Source: Mycolicibacterium agri (lineage in GTDB: Bacteria; Actinomycetota; Actinomycetes; Mycobacteriales; Mycobacteriaceae). Taken from it: a DNA stretch of 64,000 bases. The position numbers and the translations under genes are program-made. The stretch covers positions 1-64,000 of the forward strand of contig NZ_PDCP01000009.1 of NCBI RefSeq assembly GCF_002553505.1, written 5' to 3'. Below are positions 1 through 7,849 of this stretch, piece after piece. Positions within the stretch are counted from its first letter, which is position 1. Each line of letters starts with the position of its first letter. The notes under the pieces are model-generated. The model did not search any database, was not told the DNA's origin, and worked only from the letters and a program-made list of their open reading frames with translations.

Positions 1-132
1 GGTCTGACTGAACACACGCGCCACAGAGCGCTTTGAGGCACCCCGCCCCCAAAGCCACTAATTCAGCAGGCTCCTAGGACGACGGCATCGCCGGTGGCGA
101 CCAGATCCTCAAGGAGAATCGGCGCGGCACGG
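1..132. other. Intergenic sequence at window edge
   Basis: I see no supportable gene here. A short plus-strand reading frame ends with TGA at 141-143, but an in-frame TAG lies only about 20 codons upstream, so it is not a coherent gene end. No clear terminator hairpin with a T-run was found. Confidence 0.5.
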
Positions 133-1587
133 TCACCGCCTGAGCGCAGCGATCAAACGCTGCACGCTTCGTGTCAGCGACCGTGGGACATGGTCGGGAT
201 CCATGAGTTCGCTTTCGGCTAACGGGCTCGCCTCGCCGGCCACCGTGTGACGGGTGAAGGCCAGTAGCGTCTTGCCCTGTCCCCGAAGCGCATTGACCGC
301 CTGAAGGAACGTGCGGCTGCCGGCCATCGATTCTTCGAAGTCGTCGACCGAGACGCCAAGGTGTTCTGCCACCAGCTGATTGCGCACCGCCACGATGTGA
401 CGGGCGACGTCATCGCTTGGATTGTCCGGGTCTGCCTCGATGGCCAGATCGCATTCACTGTCGAAGCCCATCGAGCGGTTGTTGAAGTTGGACGAGCCCA
501 CCCGCAACAGCCGGTCGTCGACCACCATCACCTTCGAGTGCACGTAGATCGGCGCTCCGCGGTCGGTCACCGGCCAGTAGACACCCAGCCGCGAGTGTTC
601 GTCGGCCGCCCACAGCACCTGGATGAGCCGATGGCGCGCGCTGTCCATCGCCCGCTGCTCCAGCGGGCTCTCCGACTTCCGGGGAAGCACGATGACGATT
701 TCGGGACCGTCGTCTTCTCTCAGCCGCGCCGCCAACGCGTCGACCAGCCGGCGAGCGGCCAGATACTGGTTTTCCAGGTAAATGGTTCGCCGTGCCGCCG
801 CGATCGCGGCGAGGTTGAGCGCCTCGGCTTCGCGGACCTCGACGCGGTCACCGAGTTCGGGCAGCGTGCGCGCGACTGCGACGTCGACATCGCGCAGGTC
901 GGGTTTCAAGCGCGTGGGCCACGCGATGTGTCTGGCCTCGACCGGTGTCAGCGACTGGCGCGTCGCGGCCTGCCAGCGGTCGCGCGCCTGCTCGGCGAGC
1001 GCACGGGCGGCGGCACCCTCGACCCCCGCGGCGACCTCGTGGCGTGGGCCGTAGCTGCGGCCAACCGTTCGACGGCCGCGGTTGTCATGCTCGTGTGATC
1101 TGGTGTCCCATCGGTCGACGGTCAGGTCAAGGCCGCCGCAGAACGCCACCGCATCGTCGACGACGACGATCTTCTGATGATGGACCGAGCCGGTCGGATG
1201 GGCGCCGTCGATAGCGAATCGCATTCTCCTGCTGCTGAACTGATTGAGGAACGCCACCGGTGTCACGCCGTACCAGATCCCGTCGAGGGCGGGAATCAGG
1301 CGCAGGTTGGATTTCAGCAGGTAGACCTCGAGGGAAGACCGCTTCCACAGCAGCCAGTAGAGAAATGCACCCAACTGGTTCGGGCCGGGGAGCGTCACGG
1401 TCCCCCGCTCGAACGTCATCCTCGCGTCGAAGTCCCAGCCCACCAGCATGATTCGGTGCCGGGCACGCAACATCGCCGCCTTGACATGGCGGAAGTAGTC
1501 GGCCGCGTCGATGACGGTGGCGAACCGATCGGCACGCGCCACCCGCCAGCACGTCTGGCCGGGTATCAGCAGTCGGTCCTCGCGCAC
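133..1587 (-). CDS. Phospholipase D family protein
   Basis: A 484-residue protein with two HKD motifs, the signature of the phospholipase D/cardiolipin synthase superfamily. The first is VHHQK with downstream Asp near residues 136-145; the second is VHSK with Asp near 349-358, followed by GSSNFNNRS. Each HKD half supplies one catalytic His, and the two halves form one phosphodiesterase/transphosphatidylation site. There is no obvious signal peptide or N-terminal membrane segment, unlike classical cardiolipin synthases, so a cytoplasmic or membrane-peripheral PLD-like enzyme is more likely. The substrate is not predictable. The start is a GTG preceded by a purine-rich GAAGGGCGAG stretch. It is transcribed divergently from the DUF1918 gene, so the shared 208-bp gap may serve both. 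Confidence 0.88.
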   Translation of the reverse strand: MREDRLLIPGQTCWRVARADRFATVIDAADYFRHVKAAMLRARHRIMLVGWDFDARMTFERGTVTLPGPNQLGAFLYWLLWKRSSLEVYLLKSNLRLIPALDGIWYGVTPVAFLNQFSSRRMRFAIDGAHPTGSVHHQKIVVVDDAVAFCGGLDLTVDRWDTRSHEHDNRGRRTVGRSYGPRHEVAAGVEGAAARALAEQARDRWQAATRQSLTPVEARHIAWPTRLKPDLRDVDVAVARTLPELGDRVEVREAEALNLAAIAAARRTIYLENQYLAARRLVDALAARLREDDGPEIVIVLPRKSESPLEQRAMDSARHRLIQVLWAADEHSRLGVYWPVTDRGAPIYVHSKVMVVDDRLLRVGSSNFNNRSMGFDSECDLAIEADPDNPSDDVARHIVAVRNQLVAEHLGVSVDDFEESMAGSRTFLQAVNALRGQGKTLLAFTRHTVAGEASPLAESELMDPDHVPRSLTRSVQRLIAALRR

Positions 1588-1704
1588 ACTCGCCCTTCGG
1601 TTGCGGCTCGGCGCTGAGCTGAAGCGCCGTGCTTACCACGTTGCCACTGGAGGCCGGGCCCAACCAGTCGAGCCCGAAGATTTCCGGCAGCGGCGTGTAC
1701 CGAT

Positions 1705-1718
1705 GGGACTTTCGGCCA
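1705..1718. promoter_or_regulatory. Candidate DosR box upstream of DUF1918 gene
   Basis: The 14-mer GGGACTTTCGGCCA closely fits the mycobacterial DosR (DevR) dormancy-regulator consensus GGGACTTNNGNCCC. It lies 77 bp upstream of the DUF1918 start. Similar sites precede each of the next four genes, which supports a real regulon. This is pattern matching by eye; binding is inferred. Confidence 0.7.
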
Positions 1719-1795
1719 CTGTCGGTGTGGACAAGCGGCTCTGCCCGGGCAATGAGGGGCGCGCGCATGATCACAAGACCGAAAGGAGCCGAGCG

Positions 1796-2041
1796 ATGAA
1801 AGCTAAGCCAGGCGACTGGTTGGTGATCAAGGGCACTCACGTCGATCAGCCGGACCAGCGCGGCCTGATCACCGAAGTGCACGGCGCAGACGGAGCGCCG
1901 CCGTACGCGGTGCGCTGGCTGGCCTCCGACCATGAGGCCACGGTGTTCCCTGGACCGGACGCCGTCATCGTCACCGCGGCCGAGCAGCGAGCCGCCGATG
2001 AAAAAGCGCGGGCACGGTTCACGCAGAGATCATCGGGTTAG
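1796..2041 (+). CDS. DUF1918 domain-containing small protein
   Basis: An 81-residue protein of the DUF1918 family, which is common in actinobacteria and of unknown function. It begins [13 protein letters not shown] and carries an SH3-like beta-rich segment ending in a conserved RWL..DHE..VFPGPDA region. The start ATG is chosen because AAAGGAG sits 6-12 bases upstream; a longer in-frame extension has no ribosome binding site. Several homologues are dormancy- or stress-associated, and a DosR-like box lies upstream here. Its last four bases overlap the end of the convergent PNPOx-fold gene. Confidence 0.82.
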   Translation: MKAKPGDWLVIKGTHVDQPDQRGLITEVHGADGAPPYAVRWLASDHEATVFPGPDAVIVTAAEQRAADEKARARFTQRSSG

Positions 2042-2493
2042 CAGCCGGTGCCGTTGACAATGCGGATGCCGGTGACGATTTCGGGATCGATCGCGATCAC
2101 GGTGTCCATCGTCATGTTCACCCAGGGCTGCAACAGTTGTTCATAGCGGGCGACTCGGTCGGGGTCAGAGATCGTAGTGGCCAGGCCCGTTACCACGACG
2201 CTCCAGCCGGTCCGGCGCTTCGGGTCGAGATCGTCGGCCTCGTAGGCGACCACTACCGCCGAATTTGCGCCTGATCGCACGGCCGCCGAGAAAGGGGCCG
2301 TCACCCGCGTGCGCAGAATCACCTGACCGGCGTCGACGAGGTGGTTGACCGGGCGGATCGCCGGCAGCGCATCCTGGGTGAAGACCACGCGCCCGTAGCC
2401 CACGCTGGCCAGCAGCCGCATGGCCTCGGCGCGGTCGAGCTCGACGACCTCTCGCAGCGTGCCCGCACCGTTGCTCTCAGCGCTGTTGCTCAC
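2038..2493 (-). CDS. Pyridoxamine 5'-phosphate oxidase-like (split-barrel FMN-fold) protein
   Basis: A 151-residue protein whose pattern matches the actinobacterial PNPOx-like split-barrel family: [12 protein letters not shown], then [10 protein letters not shown], an R.....FSAA segment and a closing W..V.V.G.A.TI strand. Members bind FMN or F420, and several are induced by hypoxia in M. tuberculosis (Rv3129-type proteins). No specific substrate can be assigned. It has its own upstream region with a DosR-like box 122-135 bp before the start, and it converges on the DUF1918 gene with a 4-bp overlap. Placing it in a DosR regulon is inference from the box and neighbours. Confidence 0.8.
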   Translation of the reverse strand: MSNSAESNGAGTLREVVELDRAEAMRLLASVGYGRVVFTQDALPAIRPVNHLVDAGQVILRTRVTAPFSAAVRSGANSAVVVAYEADDLDPKRRTGWSVVVTGLATTISDPDRVARYEQLLQPWVNMTMDTVIAIDPEIVTGIRIVNGTGC

Positions 2494-2614
2494 AAAGCAC
2501 CCTTCCTCTGTCCGGGTCGGTGAAGCCGTAAGCGATTTTCTTCCCTATCTGTTGTACCCGAACGCGACGGCGAACCCGAACCCGAATCTTTGCCAGCGAT
2601 TGGCGCGTGAACTA

Positions 2615-2628
2615 GGGCCGAAAGTCCC
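2615..2628. promoter_or_regulatory. Candidate DosR box upstream of PNPOx-like gene
   Basis: GGGCCGAAAGTCCC matches 12 of 14 positions of the palindromic DosR consensus GGGACTWWAGTCCC. It lies between the PNPOx-like start and the 3' end of hspX, both on the minus strand, so it can only serve the PNPOx-like gene. Confidence 0.7.
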
Positions 2629-2708
2629 CCACGTAGGGCGTTTTACGCAAGCCAAGCAGCGGCCCCGAACTCGGCGTGAAACCGGGTCCGGGGGCCGCCG
2701 AATCTGGC

Positions 2709-3146
2709 TCAGCCAGCGGCTTGAACCTCGATGTGCTTCTCGGCCGGGGCGGCCTGTTCGCGAAGAGCCACGTCCACGGTCAGGATGCCCTTGTCGTAAG
2801 TGGCCTTGATGTCGTCCTCGTCGGCGCCCGGCGGCAACGTAATCGACCGGACGAACGAGCCATAGGAGAACTCCGAACGGCCCTTGGATTCCTTCTTCTC
2901 GGTGCGTTCGGCCTTGATCGTCAACTGGCCGTCGCGCACGGTGATATCGACATCCTTGTCCGGATCGATACCGGGCAGTTCGGCACGCAGCAGATAGTGG
3001 CCGTCTGCCATCTCGTCTTCGAGTTTGATCAGGTGAGTGTCGAACAACGGGCGCAGACTTGCCGTCCACGACGGGAAGCCGGTGAACATTTCGGACCAGT
3101 CCGGCAGCCACGACTGCGGTTGCTTGCGAACAGCGAGACTGGACAT
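2709..3146 (-). CDS. hspX: Alpha-crystallin family small heat-shock protein (HspX/Acr)
   Basis: A 145-residue Hsp20 chaperone. Its core is strikingly like mycobacterial HspX (Acr, 16-kDa antigen): RAELPG..PDKDVDI.VRDGQLTIKAERTE in the alpha-crystallin domain (about residues 50-100), then SEF.YGSF.R...LP.GADEDDIKATYDKGILTV. In M. tuberculosis HspX is an ATP-independent holdase and the hallmark DosR-dependent hypoxia protein. AGGAGGA lies 4 bases before the ATG. A DosR-like box sits 77-90 bp upstream of the start. Length and domain order are normal. Neighbouring Rip3-like and Hrp1-like genes belong to the same regulon in M. tuberculosis. Confidence 0.93.
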   Translation of the reverse strand: MSSLAVRKQPQSWLPDWSEMFTGFPSWTASLRPLFDTHLIKLEDEMADGHYLLRAELPGIDPDKDVDITVRDGQLTIKAERTEKKESKGRSEFSYGSFVRSITLPPGADEDDIKATYDKGILTVDVALREQAAPAEKHIEVQAAG

Positions 3147-3222
3147 CAGATCCTCCTTCAGGGTGTGATCCTATTGGGGCAGTTGCCATTTCAATTCTCG
3201 TGACGCCGACGGCCTCCCAGTA

Positions 3223-3236
3223 GGGGCCGAAGTCCC
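3223..3236. promoter_or_regulatory. Candidate DosR box upstream of hspX
   Basis: GGGGCCGAAGTCCC agrees with the DosR consensus at 11 of 14 positions, including the complete right half (AAGTCCC). It lies 77 bp upstream of the hspX start and just downstream of the Rip3-like gene. Confidence 0.68.
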
Positions 3237-3278
3237 ATCCCGGAAGGCCGTTCGTCGCCACGGTCGAACAGCACCCGA

Positions 3279-4451
3279 TCACCGGCTGAATGCGGGCATC
3301 GCGATGCTGCGCACATCGATCACACGGGTGATGTCGCTCGGTGTCACGATGCCGACGACCCGGCCGTCGGGGTCGACAACCAGGGCGCGGCCGTCACCAG
3401 TCGGAGCCAACCGCTCCAGCAGCGCAACGAGCGGCTCGTGCGGAGCCACAGTCGTCACCTGATCGCGTGGTACGGCCACGTCGCGAATCATGGTGGTGGC
3501 GCGGTGTTCCGGCGCAACACCGCGCAACTCCTTGAGCGTGATCAATCCCGTGATAACGCCGTCGGGGTTCGCCACGGGGTATGACGAGTGTCGATCACCC
3601 AGCAGATAGCGCTGGATGAAATCCTCGACGGAGATCCCGCCTGGCGCAGTATGCGGGCGCGGGGTCATGACGTCGGCGACCGTCACCCCGGCCAGCGATT
3701 GGCGGGTAAGGACCGACATCTCCTCGTCGCGGGCGGCCACGAGCAGGAACCAACCGATGAACGCCATCCACGCTCCGCCCACAATCGACCCGAGAAGGAA
3801 CTCGAGCAACCCCATCGCGATCAGTACGTAGGCCACAACGCGTCCGGCCCGTGCCGCGCCGACGGCTGAGCGCACCGCATCGCCGTGCCGGCGCCACAGG
3901 AACGCACGCAGAATGCGACCGCCATCCAGCGGCGCGCCGGGCAACAGGTTGAACAGGCCGAGAATCAGGTTGATGCCCGACAGCCACCAGCCAACCGCGA
4001 CGACGATCGGTGCCGCCCCGAGAGCGTCCAACCCGGAAGCCGAACCCGCAAACACCGCCGCCAGCGCCAGGCTCACCGCCGGACCTGAGGCCGCGATCCA
4101 GAACGCTTCCCTGGGGGTCTTCGCGTCGCCGCCGAGGCGCGCGATGCCGCCGAACAACCACAACTTCACGCTTCGCACCTCGATGCCTGCGCGGCGGGCC
4201 ACGAGCGCATGCGTCAGCTCGTGGGCGAGCAGCGACGCCAGGAGTATCAGCGCGCCGCAGGCGCCAGCCAGCCAGTAGGTGCGCGCCCCATAGCCGGGGG
4301 CGACCGTGGGCAGCGTGGTGGCCAGGCTCCAGGTGAACAACCACGCGATCACCAGCACGCTCCAGTGCGCGCTGAGCGGAAATCCGGCGACCCTCCCAAG
4401 CGGAATGCCCTCATCCGCCGTCATCAGTCGCCCGCCCGCCGGATTACTCAT
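3279..4451 (-). CDS. Site-2 protease (M50) with C-terminal CBS pair, Rip3-like
   Basis: A 390-residue polytopic zinc protease of the S2P/M50B family. The zinc site HELTH is at about residues 77-81 within a transmembrane helix, and the third ligand lies in the [11 protein letters not shown] motif (Asp about 176). Several hydrophobic helices precede two C-terminal CBS domains (about residues 255-385), which normally bind adenine nucleotides. This architecture matches M. tuberculosis Rv2625c (Rip3), a DosR-regulated protease adjacent to hrp1, as here. The start chosen has AGGGGGTGAGG 5 bases upstream; a start 21 bp further upstream lies within that signal. The likely role is regulated intramembrane proteolysis during hypoxia or energy stress; the substrate is unknown. 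Confidence 0.9.
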   Translation of the reverse strand: MSNPAGGRLMTADEGIPLGRVAGFPLSAHWSVLVIAWLFTWSLATTLPTVAPGYGARTYWLAGACGALILLASLLAHELTHALVARRAGIEVRSVKLWLFGGIARLGGDAKTPREAFWIAASGPAVSLALAAVFAGSASGLDALGAAPIVVAVGWWLSGINLILGLFNLLPGAPLDGGRILRAFLWRRHGDAVRSAVGAARAGRVVAYVLIAMGLLEFLLGSIVGGAWMAFIGWFLLVAARDEEMSVLTRQSLAGVTVADVMTPRPHTAPGGISVEDFIQRYLLGDRHSSYPVANPDGVITGLITLKELRGVAPEHRATTMIRDVAVPRDQVTTVAPHEPLVALLERLAPTGDGRALVVDPDGRVVGIVTPSDITRVIDVRSIAMPAFSR

Positions 4452-4516
4452 GACTTCCTCACCCCCTGACAATCCAGGTAATCCGACACTTCAACGCATC
4501 GAAATAAACCGATCTA

Positions 4517-4530
4517 GGGCCCTTGGACCT
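4517..4530. promoter_or_regulatory. Candidate DosR box upstream of Rip3-like gene
   Basis: GGGCCCTTGGACCT is a weaker match to the DosR consensus (9 of 14) but lies 66-79 bp upstream of the start. The surrounding sequence is clearly duplicated before the Hrp1-like gene: a shared CGACACTTCAAC about 30 bp before the box and TTCCCGGCG directly after it. The conservation between the two copies is the main support. Confidence 0.6.
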
Positions 4531-4577
4531 TCCCGGCGCCGACGTTCTGCCCGTCCTAGACACGTGTCAGTCCGGGG

Positions 4578-5012
4578 TCAGTGGCTGGCGATGGCCTGCG
4601 GAGCACAGATCGACTTGACGAACTGCGCGATCGCGTAATCGGGCAAGTGGCGCGCGATGTCGGCTTGACTGACGATGCCCACAAGGCGCTCATTGTCGAT
4701 CACGGCGAGCCGTCGAACCTGGTGCTCTTCGGTGACATTGAGCATCTCTTCGACGCTGGCATCGGCGTCGATGTGATAGATGCTCCCCTGAGCCAGCTCG
4801 CCGGCGGTGACCGAATTGGGGTCGCGCCCAGCCGCGATGCACTTGATGACGATGTCGCGGTCGGTGATCATGCCGTGCAGGCGGTCGTCGTCCCCACAGA
4901 TCGGCAGCGCGCCCACGCCCAGGTCACGCATCCGTTGGGCCGCGGCGGTCAGCGTCTCGTGCTCTCCAACACATGTGGCGTCGGAGTGCATGATCTCACG
5001 AACGGTAGTCAT
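4578..5012 (-). CDS. CBS-domain protein, Hrp1-like hypoxic response protein
   Basis: A 144-residue protein made of two CBS domains (about 8-60 and 72-127). It closely resembles M. tuberculosis Hrp1 (Rv2626c): CVGEHETLTAAAQ.MR near the N-terminus, GALPICGDDDRLHGM, TDRDIVIK, and EEHQVRR with IVS.ADIARHLP at the C-terminus. Hrp1 is an abundant DosR-regulated protein whose ligand is debated. The ATG chosen has GAGGAGG 5 bases upstream; a longer in-frame version would begin before this ribosome binding site. The gene order with the Rip3-like protease mirrors Rv2625c-Rv2626c. Confidence 0.9.
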   Translation of the reverse strand: MTTVREIMHSDATCVGEHETLTAAAQRMRDLGVGALPICGDDDRLHGMITDRDIVIKCIAAGRDPNSVTAGELAQGSIYHIDADASVEEMLNVTEEHQVRRLAVIDNERLVGIVSQADIARHLPDYAIAQFVKSICAPQAIASH

Positions 5013-5096
5013 GGTGTCCTCCTCGAAATCGTTGCCGCCCGGGCGATTCGACGATCCCGGCAACTCGACACTTCAACAGCCGAGCGATTCGTGCTA

Positions 5097-5110
5097 GGGC
5101 CGTTGGGCCT
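5097..5110. promoter_or_regulatory. Candidate DosR box upstream of Hrp1-like gene
   Basis: GGGCCGTTGGGCCT lies 85 bp upstream of the Hrp1-like start, in a block homologous to the Rip3-like promoter (shared CGACACTTCAAC, CTAGGGCC, TTCCCGGCG). It is in the position expected for a DosR activator site on the minus strand. Confidence 0.6.
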
Positions 5111-5170
5111 TCCCGGCGACGACATTCGCCCCGGGAGCGGTATGGGATCGCAATTCGCTGACACTCGTCA

Positions 5171-5207
5171 TTGACAAATGTCAGTCATCGGGCCTATCGT
5201 CCTCGTC
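5171..5207 (+). promoter_or_regulatory. Promoter and operator for tetR-diiron operon (leaderless)
   Basis: A perfect -35 TTGACA (5171-5176), an 18-base spacer and a -10-like TATCGT (5195-5200) place the transcription start at about 5207-5208, on or next to the ATG at 5208. The -35 overlaps the inverted repeat TGACAAATGTCA (5172-5183), a likely TetR autoregulatory operator. An alternative ATG at 5178 would lie inside the promoter. Confidence 0.6.
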
Positions 5208-5828
5208 ATGCCGCCGTCGACTTCTGCTACGGGTGCCGAGGCTGTCGGGGTCAGGGAGGCCCAGCGACGCGAGACGCGGGCGCGGTTGTTCGACGCCGCC
5301 GTTGCCGAGTTCAAGAAGTCCGGCCTGGCGGGAGCGGACGTCAGCGCGATCGTTGCGGCGGCGGGTGTGGCCAGGGGGACCTTCTACTTCCACTTCCCCA
5401 CCAAGGAGCACGTCCTCATCGAGCTGGAACGCGTGGAGGAAGCCGGCGTCGTCACCAAACTTCAGGCGTCGCACATCCCGCCGCACGACCTGGAGGCGCT
5501 GCTCGCGCAACTGGTCGCTCACGTGCTCGATGCCGAAACCCGGTTGGGCGATCGGATCTTCCGAGACATGCTCGGCCTGCATTTCTCGCCGACGCGGCCG
5601 CTCGATGACGAGCTACGCGATCACCCACTCGTCGAGTTCGTCATCGGCGCGATCGCAGACGCGCAGGCAGCCGGGACGGCCGCCTCGGGCGCCGACCCCG
5701 CCGAACTCGGCGTCGTCTTCATGACGGGGCTCTTCGCTCTGCTGACGACCGCGGCGCCCGACGTCCGCGCCGGTCTGCTGGATCGATATGTGTCGACGAT
5801 GAGTAAAGGAATCAAACATGAGGACTAG
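5208..5828 (+). CDS. TetR family transcriptional regulator
   Basis: A 206-residue repressor-type protein. Its N-terminal helix-turn-helix is typical of TetR: RETRARLFDAAVAEF, then GADVSAIVAAAGVARGTFYFHF and P.KEHVL. The C-terminal ligand domain is divergent and the ligand is unknown. The start at 5208 is preferred because a promoter with a TGACA-AA-TGTCA operator ends directly before it, implying a leaderless mRNA as is common in mycobacteria; a start at 5178 would overlap the -35 region. The gene overlaps the following diiron-protein gene by 11 bp. That overlap implies translational coupling and suggests the regulator controls it. Confidence 0.88.
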   Translation: MPPSTSATGAEAVGVREAQRRETRARLFDAAVAEFKKSGLAGADVSAIVAAAGVARGTFYFHFPTKEHVLIELERVEEAGVVTKLQASHIPPHDLEALLAQLVAHVLDAETRLGDRIFRDMLGLHFSPTRPLDDELRDHPLVEFVIGAIADAQAAGTAASGADPAELGVVFMTGLFALLTTAAPDVRAGLLDRYVSTMSKGIKHED

Positions 5829-6645
5829 CACCGGAATTGACGGTTACCGCGACTACCTCGCGCGGCGCGACGGTGCCGCCGACCTGCTCAACCGCCGGCT
5901 CGCCAGACGCGAGGACTTCTTCGCCGGCCTTCAGGCCGACCCGGTGCGGTCGAAACGTCACATGGATCGAGAGGTGTTCGCGCGCAACCTGCGTCGCCGG
6001 CGACCCGACCCGGGTTTGGACCGTCGGATGCTGTTCTTGTTGGCCACCGCCAAACTCAACCAGGCCGAGCGGTTCGGCGTCGGCCTCGGCGAGACCTACG
6101 GCAACAACAGCGGTGACGACGTGCCACCCGAACGGGTATACATGGAACTCGAAGAGCACTACCACACCCGCCTGCTGGCCTACGTGCTCGACATCTTCGA
6201 CCTGCCGTTCCAGGTGGTTGCCCCGCCGTTTGTCATTCGTCAATTCGTCAAGACCGGCGTCTTTCTTCCCGAGCGGATGAGCTTCATGTTCGTCGGCGCC
6301 GCGGAAATGGCCGGCTGCATCATGTTTCACCAATTGCGCCGCATCGGAGTGGAACTCTTCGCCGACGAGCCGGACGTCGCCGAACGCATCGAGCGCCTCT
6401 ACAGCGAGATACTCACCGACGAGCTGGGCCATGTCGGGTACTGCGCGGCGCGCTGCACACCGGCGGAACGGGCGGTCATGCGCCGCCTCTACCCGCTCAT
6501 CGGTCGGCTGTTCGCGCGGCAGACTTACGAACTCAGCCTGCTGATCGATCGCCACGAGCTGAATGCTGTGCTGGACAAGCCCTTCGACGTCGACGACCTC
6601 GCCGTCGGCCTGCCGAACGAGTTCTACCTCGCGGCCCACCCCTGA
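5818..6645 (+). CDS. Ferritin-like diiron protein of unknown function
   Basis: A 275-residue, mostly helical protein. It carries two ExxH motifs (Glu113-xx-His116 in LEEHYHTR and Glu202-xx-His205 in TDELGHVGY) plus acidic residues at about 84, 163 and 197. That pattern is what a four-helix-bundle diiron oxidase or oxygenase needs: two carboxylate/His pairs plus bridging Glu residues. It recalls diiron N-oxygenases and ferritin-like oxidases, but I do not recognise the subfamily. AAAGGA precedes the ATG. It is co-transcribed with and overlaps the TetR gene, so it is probably an inducible enzyme acting on the regulator's ligand or a related compound. The diiron assignment rests on motif spacing only. 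Confidence 0.72.
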   Translation: MRTSTGIDGYRDYLARRDGAADLLNRRLARREDFFAGLQADPVRSKRHMDREVFARNLRRRRPDPGLDRRMLFLLATAKLNQAERFGVGLGETYGNNSGDDVPPERVYMELEEHYHTRLLAYVLDIFDLPFQVVAPPFVIRQFVKTGVFLPERMSFMFVGAAEMAGCIMFHQLRRIGVELFADEPDVAERIERLYSEILTDELGHVGYCAARCTPAERAVMRRLYPLIGRLFARQTYELSLLIDRHELNAVLDKPFDVDDLAVGLPNEFYLAAHP

Positions 6646-6658
6646 TTGCCGCCGGCGA

Positions 6659-7849
6659 TTACCCGCGCGGTACTCCCAGCGCCAGCACGGCGACGTCATC
6701 GTCGAGGCCTGCGCCGAAGTCGTCGAGCAGGGTTTCAACGGCGGCCACGATGGCATCGGGCGTCGTCGGCGCATGCGCCTGCGCGAATTTCAGCAGCGCG
6801 CCTGTGTCGTCGAAACGCTGGGCGCCGTCGCCGACCCGGGCTTCGGTGAGCCCGTCGGTGTAGAGCAGCAAAGTGTCACCCGGGGACAGATGGAGCCGGG
6901 ATGCGACGAAGCGCGCCTCGGCCACCAAGCCCACCGCTAAACCGCCGTGCAGGTCCACCTCCTCGGCGTGGCCGGCCCGGTGCAACAAAATCGGGGGTGG
7001 ATGACCACCCGCCGCCAACCGGACGTCGAACCCGTCGCCGGATCGGGCGAGTACGCCAAATATCACCGTTGAGAACAAGATTCGCTTACGGGCGGGCGCG
7101 AGCTCGACCGCATCCTGGTTGAGCACGGCATTGAGGTTGTGCAGCACCGCCACCGGGTCCTCGTCGAAAACGGCGGCGGCACGCAGCGTGTACCGCGTCA
7201 GCGACGTCACGGCCGCCGCTGTTGCTCCTTTACCGCACACATCGCCGAGGAAAAACCCCCAGCTGTCGACACTGAGTGGGAACAGGTCATAGAAATCGCC
7301 TGCGACGTCGTCGACCGATGCGGCGCGGAAAAGGGCGGACGCCTCGAGGCCCGAAGGCGGCGACAGCGTCGGGGGCAGCAGCGACCGTTGCAGCGTGCGG
7401 GCGAAAACCTCGACCTTGCGACGCTGTTCTTCAGCCCGTCGCTGCGCGTCGAGAAGTTCACGCTCGTATGAGCGTCGGTCTTGAGCGTCGTCGAACGTGA
7501 CACGGAACTCGACGGGCTTTCCGTCGGCGCCACGACGGGCGTTGATGGCGAGGAAGACGGGCAGACGGTCACCGCTTGCGGTGACGAGTTCGACCGAGAC
7601 ACCGCTGAGTTCCTGACGCATCTGCAGCAGCGGGGCGAAATGCGTCTCGAAGTGGATCCGGCTGCCCACACTGAACAGGTCGGTGAACCGCATACCCGCC
7701 AAGCGTTCCGCGTCGTAGTCCAGCCATCCGGCCAGGGTGGCGTTGGCGCGGCGGATCCGGCGATCCGAGCCGACGATCAGATAGCCGCACGGGGCATTGT
7801 CGAACAGGTCGTCCGCGTCGTCGCCGTGAGGGCCCACCGCCTCGTTCAC
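6659..7849 (-). CDS. PAS domain-containing PP2C/SpoIIE phosphatase, RsbP-like
   Basis: A 396-residue protein. An N-terminal PAS domain (about 10-120; DNAPCGYLIVGSDRRI..AN) is followed by a coiled-coil linker (RRSYERELLDAQRRAEEQ) and a PP2C-like SpoIIE phosphatase domain. Metal-binding motifs visible are GDFYDLF, GDVCGKG, LLYTDGLTEAR and LDDDVAVL. This is the architecture of B. subtilis RsbP, which dephosphorylates an anti-anti-sigma factor under energy stress and needs the hydrolase RsbQ; an RsbQ-like gene lies directly upstream. The start is a GTG overlapping the upstream stop (GTGA), so the pair is translationally coupled. Its anti-anti-sigma partner is not in the window. Confidence 0.87.
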   Translation of the reverse strand: MNEAVGPHGDDADDLFDNAPCGYLIVGSDRRIRRANATLAGWLDYDAERLAGMRFTDLFSVGSRIHFETHFAPLLQMRQELSGVSVELVTASGDRLPVFLAINARRGADGKPVEFRVTFDDAQDRRSYERELLDAQRRAEEQRRKVEVFARTLQRSLLPPTLSPPSGLEASALFRAASVDDVAGDFYDLFPLSVDSWGFFLGDVCGKGATAAAVTSLTRYTLRAAAVFDEDPVAVLHNLNAVLNQDAVELAPARKRILFSTVIFGVLARSGDGFDVRLAAGGHPPPILLHRAGHAEEVDLHGGLAVGLVAEARFVASRLHLSPGDTLLLYTDGLTEARVGDGAQRFDDTGALLKFAQAHAPTTPDAIVAAVETLLDDFGAGLDDDVAVLALGVPRG

